In this document: positions 11,810 through 24,475 of the stretch, in pieces | Numbering within the stretch: position 1 is the first letter of the stretch | Layout of the letters: every line of letters begins with the position of its first letter | Assembly: GCF_029784165.1 (NCBI RefSeq) | Contig: NC_073696.1 | Coordinates: forward strand, 262,738,494-262,802,493 | Source of the DNA: Wyeomyia smithii | Lineage: Eukaryota > Arthropoda > Insecta > Diptera > Culicidae | DNA: 64,000 nucleotides | Direction: 5' to 3' | Position numbers and translations under genes: made by a program | Notes under the pieces: generated by a model | Databases searched by the model: none | Told to the model about the DNA's origin: nothing | What the model saw: the letters and a program-made list of their open reading frames with translations, nothing else

Positions 11810-13718
11810 CTTAAAAAACAAAAAGCACATAAAAAATACAAAACTCATAAAAATCGTGATGCTTTAACAACTTATCTTAACATTTGCGGCGAATTAAACG
11901 ATGCCATTAGTAACGCGTTTGAAGAGTTCACATTAAAGACTGAGCTTGAAATCAAATCCTGTCCAAAAATTTTTTTCAAATATGTTAAATCAAAGTTAAA
12001 ATCTGAAAATTTTCCTTCAGAAATGCAACTGCACGACAAAGTTGAAGAGAACCCTGCATACATATCTGATCTATTTGCTAATTTTTTTCAACAAAATTGT
12101 ACAACTTTCTCCGAATCTGATCGTGACTATACATTCTTCACCAACTTTCCTGAGTTTCCCAACTATTTCAATATTGAACATGTCAGCGCACGCGAAATTG
12201 AAGATACTTTAAAAGCTCTGGATGCGTCTAAAGGTCCGGGACCAGACGGAATTCCGCCAGCATTCATGAAACATTTAGCTAAAGAGCTAACTTCCCCACT
12301 GTTCTTGATTTTCAATATGTCGCTGGAATGCGGTTGCTTCCCGATATTCTGGAAAAACTCATATCTAGTGCCTGTGTTCAAATCTGGTAAAAAAACCGAC
12401 ATTAGCAACTATCGAGGCATAGCCATTCTTTCCTGTATACCTAAGCTTTTTGAAGCAATAATAAACAAAAAGTTATTCCACCAAATAAAAATTAGAATTA
12501 CCCCAACGCAACACGGTTTTTTCAAAGGGCGCTCAACAACAACTAACTTACTCGAGTTTATTAACTTCTCTTTGAACGCAATGGATAAAGGTAATTATGT
12601 TGAAACCTTATATACTGACTTCAGTAAAGCTTTCGATCGCATTGATATACCCCTGCTTCTCTTCAAGTTACGAAAAATTGGAATTCATCCACAATTACTC
12701 AAATGGATTGAATCATATTTGACAGATCGTCAACAAACAGTCAAATTTAAAGGTAGAATATCGAAACCTATTCAGGTAACCTCAGGAGTTCCTCAAGGCT
12801 CTCACTTGGGCCCTCTACTATTTATATTATTTGTAAACGACATTTCCTTTATTCTAAAACATGTAAAAATTCTTATTTATGCCGACGATATTAAACTTTT
12901 CATTGAAATTAAAAACGCTGATGATGTAAATATTTTTCGTAACGAGATAAAATATTTTTACATTTGGTGTAAAAAAAGCCTTCTTCAGCTAAACGTTAAA
13001 AAATGTAGTTCGATGGCTTTTGGCAGAAAAAGAAACATGCCAAGCAATATGATTTCCTTAGGAGATCAGGTAGTAGAGAAAAGTGAACGAGTTAGGGACC
13101 TAGGAGTCATACTCGACTCAAAATTAACATTCACTGATCACTACAATACAATTATTAATAAGGCTAGTAACATGCTCAGTTTTATAAAACGTTTCTGCTA
13201 TAATTTCCAAGATCCATACACAATAAAAACACTTTATAATTCCTATGTCAGGTCACTTTTAGAATACTGTAGCATTGTATGGTCTCCGTTTTCTGCAACA
13301 CATGTAAACAGAATAGAATCAGTGCAAAAACAATTCCTGTTATATGCACTTCGTAATCTACGATGGACGTCATTTCCCCTACCATCATATGACGACTTAT
13401 TGACGCTGCAGACTTATTGACATCCAATCATTAAAAGCCCGTCGTGAATTCGCAATGATGTCATTTGTTAACGATATCGTATCTCAACGTGTCGATTCAC
13501 CCGAAATATTATCAAAACTCAATCTTTATGTACCTTCTAGAAATTTACGAACTCGGACTTTGTTTTCTTTAAATCATCAACGAAACAATTATGCTAAATA
13601 CGGGCCAATTAATCAAATGATGTTAGTGTATAACCAACACTGTGAAGCAATTGACTTTTCTATGTCGAGAACTAAATTAAAACAATATTTCAACTCAACG
13701 CGCAATTTAAATCGATAG
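11810..13718 (+). pseudogene. Reverse transcriptase of the non-LTR element, frameshifted
   Basis: The long open frame (12023-13420, 465 codons) continues in frame upstream to about 11810. RT landmarks in order are GPGPDGIPPAF, NYRGIAILS, QHGFFKGRST, the catalytic TDFSKAFDRID, SGVPQGSHLGP, the catalytic IYADDIKLF and RDLGVILDSKLTF, followed by the Tyr-Cys-rich tail SLLEYCSIVWSPF. The RT core itself is unbroken. Just after DLLTLQTY the frame shifts and the tail continues at 13455-13718 (SKLNLYVPSRNLRTRTLF). Endonuclease sequence upstream is only partial, so the copy cannot be autonomous. Confidence 0.85.
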
Positions 13719-13861
13719 AAAACATTCATTGTAATAATCCGTCAAGTGAAGAAATTATTATTCAATTATGTATAAACTCTTTTTTTTTTGCTCCCACTAG
13801 TATAAATAGCATATAGCATGTAAGTTAGTTTTAAACATATGTAGTCTACTTTTGTTTGACG

Positions 13862-13886
13862 AAATAAATAAATAAATAAATAAATT
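13862..13886 (+). repeat. (TAAA)n tail of the retrotransposon
   Basis: Six consecutive AAAT/TAAA units directly after the element's 3' UTR mark its probable 3' terminus. Confidence 0.8.
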
Positions 13887-13890
13887 TTAT

Positions 13891-15279
13891 GTTCACGGCC
13901 CCTAAGAAACTTGCTCAAAATAATTGTTAGTGACTGGCAATGGGAAAGTACCAATTAAGATTTTCATTTGATTGATTTCGTTTCCACAATATTTCTGCCG
14001 CCTAATATAGACGAAAAAGAAAAGCGTTACGAATGGGTTTCCGAATATCGTCCGAAATAAATCAGTAGCATCACGAAGAAGTAAGCAACTATCCAGCGGA
14101 TCATGCTCAGAAACTTCAAACAACCAAAATTATGTAATGGAGTTAGATTGGCTGTACAGCAACGATACTTTAAGGCAAATTTAACGGCGAGGATGTTCTC
14201 GTTTCGATAAAACCAATCAGTTCAATTGATTCGCCTCTTTAGTATGCAAGTATCCTATTTATCATGCATTTGCAATAACGAATTTTGCCGGGTCAGTTAG
14301 TTAGTTTTTATTTATATTTTTTATGCTTTTCAACATTTTTGACATTTTGTACGTTTTTTGTCACTTCTGCTTGTCTGGGACCTTTTAATATGTTTTGAAG
14401 TTTGGAACTTTCCGTCGTTTATGGGCTACCTAATGATTAATTTAAATCTGACTATTGATCTACTATCTGATTTTTAATTTATAAATGTTTAGTTCATTTT
14501 GTTATGACTTTTTCTCCAGAATTTGGGCTTCAGCATCAGTTATGCCATATGAATTTTACGCAATTCTGCCAGCATTTTCGCACTTTACATAAACATTGTT
14601 TTTAAACACTGATTTTATCAACTTGCTTCATTTTATTATTTTGATTTTTTTTACTGAAACCCTGTCAGTAAAAGGTATTATATTCTTCAGATTTTAATTA
14701 GCATAGCACCTTTAAATTTCAGAGCCGTGATGGTAGTAACGGAAGAAATACACATTGGTAGTTGATCCTAATATCAACCAAAGTAACGGAAACGCATTCA
14801 GTTACCAAGCTATACTTCAAGCAGTTATGGGTATGTTTTCACACATCACCACTCCATAGTTTACCTACTTTGCCAACAGGTAGTGAGCATAGGTTGCAAA
14901 CCACACACTTAAGCCCACCACAACAAGCGATTCGAACATATCGCTGATATGAAATACGACTCCCAGTATGGGTAGACTTGATGCTTTCAGGCTGGAAGAT
15001 AAGGGCTCACGCGAACGCGTTTGTCGAAGTGTATACCACTGTCGTAGCAATCAGTGTATGGGTTACAGACTTGTTTTTGTTTACCACTTCCCCAAGGCGG
15101 CTAGCGGTTGCTAACACAAACAAGTAAATAATATTATTCAGTGTCGAGTGATCCAGTTGACGATAAGCCGCATGCTGTTTTTTGATTGACTATTATACCG
15201 AGAGTAATCAATTAGATTAGACAGTTGATTTCGGATCGTTAAGCGGAGAAGATTGATCTTAGCTCTGACTAAAGTGAAG
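13891..15279. other. Upstream region of the FGAM synthase gene
   Basis: No coding frame of substance. The last few hundred bases are less AT-rich than the rest and probably hold the promoter and 5' leader of the gene starting at 15280. No TATA box or other element can be assigned with confidence. Confidence 0.4.
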
Positions 15280-18200
15280 ATGGTGATTGTACGCTTCTAT
15301 TGTCCTTTGGAGGAGCAAAAAAGGCAGCAATTGCTGCAGAACTTTCACAAAGTGAACGCGAGTGTGGTGAATCTACAGGTGGAAAAATGCTACCACGTGC
15401 AAAACTCAAAGTACCAAAAGTTCCCCGCTGAAGTTGAAGAACGATTGCGGTGGATACTGAAAGGTCCACAGGAAGCGAAAGATAATCTATCGCCGGTGAC
15501 TCGTCTGACGAAGGTGGCCGCAAATCAGAAGCTGTTTGAAGTAGGACCGCGGTTTAATTTTTCCACGGCTGATTCCACAAATAGTGTCAGTATTTGCCAT
15601 AACGTTGGACTGACATTTATCGATCGAATTGAAGTGTCGCATCGGTATTTGCTTACGCTGGAGAAGGGTTTAGGCTCAGACGCTGAACTAGATCGACTGA
15701 TCGAGACGGTGTGCGATCGAATGACGCAATGTCGGTACACGGAAGCTAATACACCGCGAAATGATTTTTATGAAAGCTTTAATCAAGCAGCCGAACGTTG
15801 GTATGTGGTTCCCCTACTGGAAAAGGGAACAGCCGCCCTTAAAGAGGTAAACGAGCAGCTCGGGTTGGCTTTCGATGACTGGGACATTCAGTACTACACC
15901 AATCTGTTTCGAAACGTTCTGAAACGTAATCCAACCAACGTGGAACTGTTCGACTGTGCTCAGTGTAATAGCGAACATTCACGGCACTGGTTTTTCAAGG
16001 GAAAAATGATCGTGGATGGCAAGGAGGAAAAACAATCGCTGATCGAAATGATCATCGAAACGCAACAGCATTCAAACCAGAACAACACGGTGAAGTTTAG
16101 CGATAACAGCAGCGCAATCAAGGGTTACGTCCATAAAGCCCTGCGAGCGGATAGCTTTAGCGAATCTGGACCGCTGAAGCTGCAATCGATAAGTTCGGAT
16201 TTGATTTTCACGGCCGAAACCCATAACATGCCGACAGCATTGTCCCCGTTTAGTGGTGCCACTACCGGAACGGGTGGACGAATTCGGGACGTGCAGAGTA
16301 TCGGCCGAGGAGGACTCCCGATTGCTGGAACCGTTGGTTACTGCGTGGGTATGCTGAATATTCCAGGCTATCAGATGCCCTATGAGCAACAGCTCGAATA
16401 TCCACCTTCGTTCGCTAGCCCCCTAAAGATTCTTATTGAAGCCAGTAATGGAACTTCGGACTATGGTAATAAATTTGGAGAGCCGGTACTTTCAGGATTT
16501 GCGATGTCATTCGGTGTTGTAACGGAGGATCGCGAGCGGTTAGAGTACGTGAAGCCAATTTTGTTCAGTGGAGGAATCGGTACTGCAGAGTCAACTCAAA
16601 TGAATAAATTGGATCCTAAGGCTGGCATGCTGTTAGCCAAGCTGGGTGGTCCCGTTTACCGGATTGGTGTAGGAGGTGGGGCTGCCAGCTCGGTTGATGT
16701 TCAGGGTGATAATAATAGTGAGCTGGATTTTAATGCCGTTCAACGCGGGGATGCGGAAATGGAAAACAAACTGAATCGTGTCGTGCGGGCATGCATCGAA
16801 ATGGGTGAGAAAAATCCTATTCTGGCGATTCACGATCAAGGTGCCGGTGGCAATGGAAATGTTCTGAAAGAGCTGGTTGAACCGGGCTGTGCTGGAGCGG
16901 TCATTTTCACGAAGGAGTTCAATTTGGGTGATCCGACTATTACCGTGATGGAACTGTGGGGTGCCGAGTATCAGGAGAACAACGCCATTCTGGTGGCTCC
17001 GGAGCACCGACAACTGCTGCTGGATGTTTGTGAACGTGAACGGTGTCCGATCAGTTTCGTCGGGGTTGTCACCGGTAATGGGTACGTGTCACTGGTGGAC
17101 AAGCCGGCCAGTGATGTGGACCGATATTGTGATCGTAGCAAACGGAAGGAGTGGGGCGAGCTACCCTTCGATATGCACTTGGATAATGTGCTTGGTAAGA
17201 TGCCACAGAAAGAGTTCAGATTACAGCGGAAACCGATGAAGTTGCGAGAATTCGACACCAGTCAGCTTTCGTTGCTGGAGGCACTCAGCCGGGTGCTGTC
17301 AACGGTTACGGTTGGCAGTAAGCGGTTTTTGACCAATAAGGTGAGTCTTTTTTTTTGTTATTTTTTTGTTAGTGTTTCAACTGAATTTTGATCTTCCTTC
17401 AGGTTGACCGCTGTGTAACCGGTCTGGTAGTGCAGCAGCAGTGCGTAGGTCCCCTGCACACACCGTTGGCTGATTTTTGCCTTACTGCGGTTTCGCAGTT
17501 CGGTTTCGAGGGCATCGCTAGCTCGATCGGAACGCAACCCGTCAAGGGACTGGTGAATAACATGGCCGGCGCTCGGATGTCGGTAGCGGAAGCCGTTTCG
17601 AATCTGGTCTTTGCCGGTATCACAGAACTAGCAGACGTAAAATGCTCGGGCAACTGGATGTGGGCAGCAAAATTGGAAGGCGAGGGATCCAAGCTGGTAG
17701 ATGCTTGTAAGGCGATGTGCGCCGTGATGAAGAAGCTAAATATTGCAATCGATGGTGGCAAAGATTCGCTGTCAATGGCTGCTCGTGTGCGCAATGAAAC
17801 CGTGAAAAGTCCGGGAACGTTGGTCATTTCAACCTACGCACCGTGCCCCGATGTGAGGGTGAAGGTCACCCCTGATTTGAAGGCAGCTTCGCTGGCAGTT
17901 GAAACGACACTACTGTTTGTTAACATTGAGAACAAATTCCGCCTTGGCGGGTCAGTCCTAGCCCAATGCTTTGGTCAACTCGGTGTAGAAACACCGGACT
18001 TGGATAAAACGGATGTCCTAGTGCAAGCTTTCAACGTGACTCAATCTCTACTGAAGAACGGCAAACTACTCTCCGGTCATGACGTTAGTGATGGAGGTCT
18101 GTTAACTTGTGCCCTGGAGATGGCATTCGCTGGTTTGGCGGGTATCAAGCTGGACTTGACGGAGGTCTTCAACAAATGTGGCAAACAATTCGGTGCAAAT

Positions 18201-19382
18201 GTTGCTCAAGCTGCGATGCACATTCTGTTCGCTGAAGAGTGCGGTTGGGTTGTCGAGGTGAACTCCGATAATGTCACAGCTGTTAGCGACGCGTATCATT
18301 CCGCTGGTGTGCCTTGCTTCGTGATTGGCCACGCTTACAAAACGGACATTCACGACGGCAGCTCCGTATCGGTGATTATGCGAGGTCAACAGCTGTTGAA
18401 AACGAGTGTTTTAAGTTTGTTCAAACAATGGGAGAGAACCAGTTTTGAGTTAGAAAAGCTTCAAATGAATGAACAATGCGCGATACAAGAATATGCAACC
18501 TTAGAGTACCGAACTGGTCCGACTTATCGGTGCTCTTTCAATCCGGACTTGATTTACGCTGCCAAGGTGATGGGAGCGAAACCCCGAGTAGCTGTCATTC
18601 GAGAAGAGGGAACCAATGGAGACCGTGAAATGTCTGCTGCCTTATTTGAAGCGAACTTCGAGGTTCATGATGTCACCATGAGTGATCTCCTGTGTAGAAA
18701 AACCTCACTGGATAACTATCGCGGAGTAATATTCCCGGGAGGTTTCAGCTATGCGGACACCCTGGGTTCTTCTAAAGGTTGGGCTGCCTGTATTCTATTC
18801 AGTGAAGTACTGGCGCCTCAATTCAAACACTTCCGATCGAGGAAAGACAGTTTCTCTCTTGGAGTGTGCAATGGCTGCCAGTTGATGGGTTTGATTGGCT
18901 GGATTGGCGGGGAAGAAAAAACAAACTCTTTTGACATTCCCGACATTGCTCTGCTGCATAACAAATCGGAACGCTATGAATGTCGTTGGACTACGTTGAA
19001 GATCGCTCCCAATAATTCCATCATGTTGAACAAACTGGCCGGCAGTGTACTCGGAGGTTGGGTTGCCCACGGTGAAGGTCAATTTTCGTTCAAGTCACCG
19101 GCGATTTTGAGCCAGCTGAAGAGCAAGAACTGCATCGCCGTGCATTATGTTGACGACAGCGGAAAGCCTACGGAGGTGTACCCGATGAATCCGAACGGCA
19201 GCGTCGAGGGAATTGCAGGAATATGCTCTCCGGATGAACGGCATTTGGCTATGATGCCACACCCGGAGCGGTGTACCAAGATGTGGCAGTGGCCGTACAC
19301 TTCCGCGGGATTCCAGTACCAGATCTCACCGTGGCATTCGATGTTTGCCGAAGCGTACAACTGGTGTAGCTCCTCTAAGTAA
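15280..19382 (+). CDS. PFAS: Phosphoribosylformylglycinamidine (FGAM) synthase
   Basis: Two exons, 15280-17340 and 17403-19382, flank a 62-base intron (GTGAGT...TTCAG, phase 0) and encode 1346 residues, close to the roughly 1340 usual in animals. The enzyme converts FGAR, glutamine and ATP to FGAM, the fourth step of cytosolic de novo purine synthesis. Seen in order: PurS-like N-terminus, linker motif (NSEHSRHWFF, about residue 229), first AIRS-type ATP domain (ETHNMPTALSPFSGATTGTG, from about 313), second AIRS-type half, and a C-terminal class I glutaminase. Its triad is intact: Cys1176 in GVCNGCQLM, His1307 and Glu1309 in PHPER. I chose the ATG at 15280 because MVIVRFY matches the family start; no in-frame ATG lies nearby upstream. 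Drosophila calls this gene ade2. No break is visible. Confidence 0.97.
17341..17402 (+). other. Intron of the FGAM synthase gene
   Basis: GTGAGT donor, T-rich body and TTCAG acceptor; 62 bases, phase 0. Joining the flanks gives the family sequence FLTNKVDRCVTGLV without a gap. Confidence 0.95.
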
Positions 19383-19589
19383 TATTTACGGAGATTTTTT
19401 CTAGATGTTCCTTGATTCTGTAAGAGTATAATTAAATGAATCTTTTATATCTATTAACTATGAATGGTTTATCGAATTCGTACGTCCGAAAAAAACATTA
19501 TCATTACTCTATTAATTTTCTTGTGCCAACGTAAGAACAATCACATACCGCGACGACGCGAGACAGGACATAACACTTATTATTCTTAC

Positions 19590-21010
19590 AAAACATAAAA
19601 AGGAGTAAATTTACCTTTTTCGTCGACCGGTTTCGGGCTACGATCTTGCCCATCAGCTGGACGATGTCCGACTAGTTACTTGTGGTAGTTTCCGATCCTG
19701 ATACGCAGAGAGTTGTACTGTATTTACAGCTTCGTTAGATGGAAGAGAGGGGACGATATTGGGGGGTCGTCCTCATTCATTAGTGGGTGGTCAGTGGTAG
19801 TGATGTACATGGATTCCCATGCATTTAAGTGTGCGATTTTTTGTACATTTTTTATCAGTTTAACCTTTTCCCAATCACCACTATGTTTTTGGGATGTAGT
19901 GTGTGCTGCCACACTTGAGTCATTGACTCGATCGTTTTCTACTGCAGTTTTATGTTCTCGCAGTCTAACTTTAAGTTTACGCCGAGTTTGGCCAATGTAA
20001 ACAGCGGGGCAGTTTTCGCAGGGGATTTTGTATATGCCTGATTTTTCCTCCGGAGGCACTTTGTCTTTAAGATTAAACAGCAGATCTTTTAAATTGTTAT
20101 TGCTTTTATATGCAGCGTGGAAACCATGTTTTTGAAGTACGGATTGGATAGAATTTGTCAATTTTTGATAAAACGGGAGGCTGATCCAACGCTTTTCTTC
20201 TTTCTCTGGCTGTAGTGTTGTGCAGTTCTGTCTGTGTTTTTTCCTTTCGTGTTTCCGAAGAATTTAGTCAACGAAAGTTTTATCGTATCCATTCAGTTCG
20301 GCAGCTTCATGTATTCTATTTCTTTCGGTTACAAAGTTTTCGCTCTCCATCGGTATGCTGAAGAGACGGTGTACCATCGAATGGAAGGCTGCTTGTTTTT
20401 GAGCACCGTGATGGTTGGAATCTGAGGTAATGTATCTGTCTGTGGATGTCGGTTTCCTATATATTTCGTACTTTAGTGTATCATTTTCTTTTCTGTTAAT
20501 TATAAGATCCAGGAATGGTAGCTTCCCGTCGGATTCTTATTCTACCGTAAATTTAATTGTACTATGGCGGGAGTTTAATAAGTCTAGCGTTTGTGAAAGA
20601 TAACGTTCTTTTACCACTGAAAAGATGTCGTCGACATAGCGCCTCCAAACTCGTGGGAAATATTTTTCTTTGAGCAATCCCATTTCAAAGTCGCTCATAA
20701 AAGCTTCTGCCAAAAGTGGTGACAGTTTTTTGCCCATGCTGAGCCCAAATGTCTGTCTGAAGAACCTACCCCTAAATGAAAAATAGTTCTGGTTCATACA
20801 GGTTTTCGTTATCAAGAGATATGCTTCGATGTGATTGGGGGGTACACGTTTCTGTTCTAGATGTCTGCGCAGACTATGCAATGCATTCACTGGTACGCTG
20901 GGGAATAGAGCTGTTACATCAAATGACACCAAGATTTCTCCCCTTTTCGGCTCTATATCTCGCAGTCTATCCACTAACTCTACAGAATTTTTCACATTCA
21001 TGCCATGGGT
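19590..21010 (-). mobile_element. Penelope-like retroelement, 5'-truncated
   Basis: On the minus strand a reverse transcriptase piece (21001-20537) has LVSFDVTALFPSVPV, GLSMGKKLSPLLAEAF and the catalytic RRYVDDIFSVV. It is followed in the same direction by a GIY-YIG endonuclease (20161-19724) with SGIYKIPCENC, AVYIGQTRRKLKVRLREH and a downstream Glu in AWESMYI. This RT plus GIY-YIG pair defines canonical Penelope-like elements. Between the two, in-frame stops interrupt an otherwise readable frame near 20537 and 20265. The N-terminal RT part is missing, so the copy is truncated and dead. The 3' region contains the hammerhead-like segment at 19621-19665. Confidence 0.9.
19621..19665 (-). other. 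Hammerhead-ribozyme-like motif in the Penelope-like element
   Basis: Read on the minus strand: CGTC, CAG, CTGATG, a GGGC/GCCC helix with a 7-9 base loop, CGAAA, CCGGTC, GACG. CTGATG and GAAA are two of the three conserved hammerhead core strings; CGTC and GACG could form stem I around a GTC cleavage site. The usual A after CTGATG is missing or replaced and three extra bases separate stem I from the core, so activity is doubtful. Penelope-like elements are known to carry hammerhead motifs. Confidence 0.5.
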
Positions 21011-21404
21011 TATGGGGTATTATCAGTCAATTATATTACAGTCAATTATCATTGTAAAAACATTAGCATTGTACTGGTTGGTCTTCTTCTGGATTTTAAA
21101 AAACATAAAAGACGAATGGTGATTTTTCTATTTATAACAGTTATTATGCAAGCATTTATAATGACTAAAAGTGTAAAACTATCAATAAAAAATATGAAAG
21201 GTTGGAATTCGTAGCTTATAAGAAGCGCCATCTTTTTCTTAGATGTCAATAGCCATTTGCATGTTCAATAAATCCGGTTCAAAATTCGAAATTGCTTAAT
21301 GATATGTAAACATCACACATTTAACATCTGATTATTTCTTATTAAGAATACTTTTCATAGATGTTTTGGAAAATCCCGTCCCTTAGTTAGCTTCATTCAC
21401 TTAA
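21011..21404. other. AT-rich intergenic sequence
   Basis: Nothing coding or structured recognised next to the truncated 5' end of the Penelope-like element. Confidence 0.4.
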
Positions 21405-21500
21405 AACACCTTCCAAAGCTGTCGCAGACGTCAAGCACGCATTCCGTGGGCATTTCATCCCAAATTTTCTGGATAATCGCTTTGAACTATTCCACGTTAG
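21405..21500 (-). pseudogene. Possible Tc1-type transposase C-terminal scrap
   Basis: The minus strand reads IIQKIWDEMPTECV then LDVCDSFGRCFK, which resembles the closing segment of Tc1-like transposases (a tryptophan helix with WDEIP, then a SMPRRC-like word). An in-frame stop precedes it and nothing else of the gene is recognisable. Confidence 0.4.
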
Positions 21501-22924
21501 AGATATTGTAATCAGCAAGCTTGAAAAAGTAAAAAAGTCCATTGGATTCAGATTTGAGGAGTTTTTGTCAATGAGAACCAGTGGAAGCTTACCACGCTTG
21601 TAAACTACTCCGCCAAACCTTCACTGAAGGTTGTTAACAAATGAACACAGTCAATTTTTTTCAAAATTTATGTTGGCGTTTGATTGGCCTGAGAGGGTTA
21701 CAATTGGCAGACATGTGCTAATGTGGGTTAGAGACGGTCTCTTTTTTGCACTGCATCACGTAATTCCAAAGGATTGTTTACAAAATACGTATTGTTCTGA
21801 AGGGAGAGAGAGAGAGCCCTAAGCGGATTATTATATACCGTGTTTACAACTCAAGAGGAAAAACAGCTTGACAGCAATTCGTACAAAACCATGCTTGTAG
21901 AAATTTGTTTATGTAGGGGGAAAAATGGTCTGAACTTACTCAAAATATATTTACATAGTATGTGAATATGACCCCTTATGCACTTTGGTACAGTGTAAAA
22001 AGATCAATAATTAAAATTAATTCATGTTTTTTAATCCTTCGGTCAGACGTTGAAGCTTATCGGACGCTTTTTGAATCATAACTTTTTGTTTCTCATAAGC
22101 CTTTTTAGCCCTATCCTGGCGTTTTGTCTCTACTTTCTTGAGCTTCTCTTTGCGAATATTTTCATTTTCTTTTTCCATCTTTCGGTGCAGCTCCATACCT
22201 TTTCGTGATGTTAGAACTGGAGGGCTCTTTGGCTTTTTGTACTTTCGATTCTCTCTCTTTGTTGGTGTTACTCTAGATTAGAAATATAAAAGTTAGAAAA
22301 TTGACGTAGCTAACGTTGTAAATTGATGCATACTTGTCAATACCATCTATCGAAGTCATGTTTGAAAAATCCCCGGTGTTTTCGTCAACAGTTGTATCGG
22401 TTCTCAATTCTTCCACACTTCCAATTGTAGAAGACAGCTGGTCTTCAAAAGTTGTTACGAATTTATTAGAAGAATCTGGAAGCTGAATTTCATTTGTTCA
22501 GATGGAAGTATTTCTAGGTAAAAGAAATAATTAGGTAAAAGAACGTGAAATTGCCATGAAATATGGTCAATTATTGCATTCACTTTGCAATGCCATCTGG
22601 TGGACTCACTTCGATAGCCTCTTCAGAGTTATTATCAAAACCAGAATCATTTCTCAATACTTCCTCATATTGAACCGTAGGAAATTCCCGGTCATCTAGG
22701 CTGAAAACACGATCATCCAGAGGCTGAAGGATAGATCTATATATTTAGCATACAATCCTGCCCGATTCGTGTGAAAATGAGTCTGGCTCAAACTCTCGAT
22801 AAAGGATGGTGTTCACCGGACTTATCAGGGCAATCAACTCTTTGAGGATTTTTCGTGGAACGATGACACAATCATCTCGATCATAACCAGAATCTGTAGG
22901 ATCGGGATTCGGGAACGGATCCTA

Positions 22925-23163
22925 GGGTAAATTGACATATAGCGGACCCCTTTATTTTATTAACCTATAGTAGACCACTCATCAGATTAACTTAATTTCT
23001 TTTAACATAAATCATGGCTTATAAATGTTTGTGATGCAGATTGGCTGGATAAGATGTTTGCCGATGGAAGTTTCCTGAAAATCCCTCGAGTTTCCGCATA
23101 AATTCAATTATTCTGGGGGGTGGTCCTCCATAGGAAAGTGGTCCACTATAGGTGAACTTACCC
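22925..23163. mobile_element. TA-flanked MITE inside the pogo-type gene
   Basis: Ends GGGTAAATTGACATATAGCG and, as complement of the right end, GGGTAAGTTCACCTATAGTG form inverted repeats of about 28 bases. TA is present on both sides (22923-22924 and 23164-23165). It is 239 bases long with no coding frame. It separates two coding-like stretches of the pogo-type gene, so it inserted after that gene arose. A right-end-like copy of the same terminus occurs near 25185-25215. Confidence 0.8.
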
Positions 23164-24475
23164 TAGATTGAGCTCGACAGCGCATTCAGGATTGGCATTG
23201 GAGTTGAATTCTGAGTCTTTCGAGCCAGCAATGCACTTCGTGTAATCTACTGCATTTTCATCGAAAGGGAACAGTCCGCAAGTTCGAAATCCATTGGTAA
23301 CGGTCTCTTTCTTGAAGGACTTGTCAATAGTCGGCTGAAATATACAAGGAAACTCGTTCATCCGAACTACTCGACCTATAAATATTGAATCAATCAAATC
23401 AGAAAAAAAAATTTAAACAATATTTCACAAATTCATACCTGGATTTTCCTCCTGCCATGAGCGCACCTCTGATCTCCACGCAGCTTTCAGAGAGCGAAAC
23501 ATTGCCACATCCGCCGGTTCAATAATGTGAGTACTATTAGTATACAAACATACCAGGATGATCCCGAGTTGTGTGCATTCTTCCGACGTTTCAAAAGCAG
23601 TGTGGCTTTTGTGCTCGTCTACGAAGTACGCTACTGGCAGAGGAATCTGTTTTTCTAGAACCCACGGGTGGAATACATTTTTTATGTAGGCCAAAAATGT
23701 CTCCTTTGCCTGCCAACCGCTGTCTGATTTACCTATTCCCCAATCAGCCGGAAAACACTGAACGACGTCGGCTGGAATCCTTTGGTAAGGTAAAACGCAA
23801 CATGGCGGTACTTTCAAACCCGCTGCATTGTAGGACTTCAAGACGGTAACGTTCTTTTTTGAACCGGTATCAATGAGATAGGCGTTCTTCTCTTTCTTAG
23901 GAATAATCACGGCCTTGGTCTCTGGGTCCATACAGAACACGATTTCATCTCCGTTGAATTTATGGCGAGGGTCACTCAGTACTTCCTCATTCCCGTCTTC
24001 TCGGAACAGCTCTCGTACAGTACGGAACCAGTTGCGTAAATTTCCCTCTTCAACCGTAGCTGCCGCTGATGAAATTAACTCTGGCTTACGCACTGAGAGT
24101 TCTGGGTGGCGCTTCATGAATCCACAACAGTACTATTTATAACATAACACAGACAATATTGCAATAGCATTAAATAACAAAAAAAAATACTGCTGTATCA
24201 ACATACCGGCTTTCATCTTGCGGTCCGAATGACGAGAATTCTCCGGAATGAATCTTGCAACTGTAGACTGCAGCCGCTCTTTGGTAATGGAGAATCCTTT
24301 ACGTGCCATCCGTGTTATCCAGCGAACAATCGAATCCTCTTCCGCGGCAGTCAATGCAGTTGGCTTACCTTTTCGCGGTTTTCCTGACCACTTCCTGCTT
24401 GCACGAAACATTACGGTGGATCGTGGAACATTGTAGCGCCTGCAAGCTTCTCTAGTCGACATACCACTTTTTATA

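Larger units (their letters stand above)
11400..13890 (+). mobile_element. 5'-truncated non-LTR retrotransposon (Jockey/CR1-like)
   Basis: The element begins within the end of an endonuclease domain (NCYLDLLMSN near 11485), continues with a linker and the RT, and closes with a C-terminal segment up to the stop near 13718. Its 3' end is a short (TAAA)n array at about 13862-13886, typical of non-LTR elements that end in a simple repeat instead of poly(A). Frameshifts near 11515, 11805 and 13405 show it is inactive. Confidence 0.85.

Noticed and set aside
15253..15279. Earlier TTG start for FGAM synthase
   Set aside because: A non-ATG start is not expected, and family sequence begins with the ATG at 15280.
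21405..21500. A complete mariner element around the transposase scrap
   Set aside because: No terminal repeats and no catalytic region are visible nearby.
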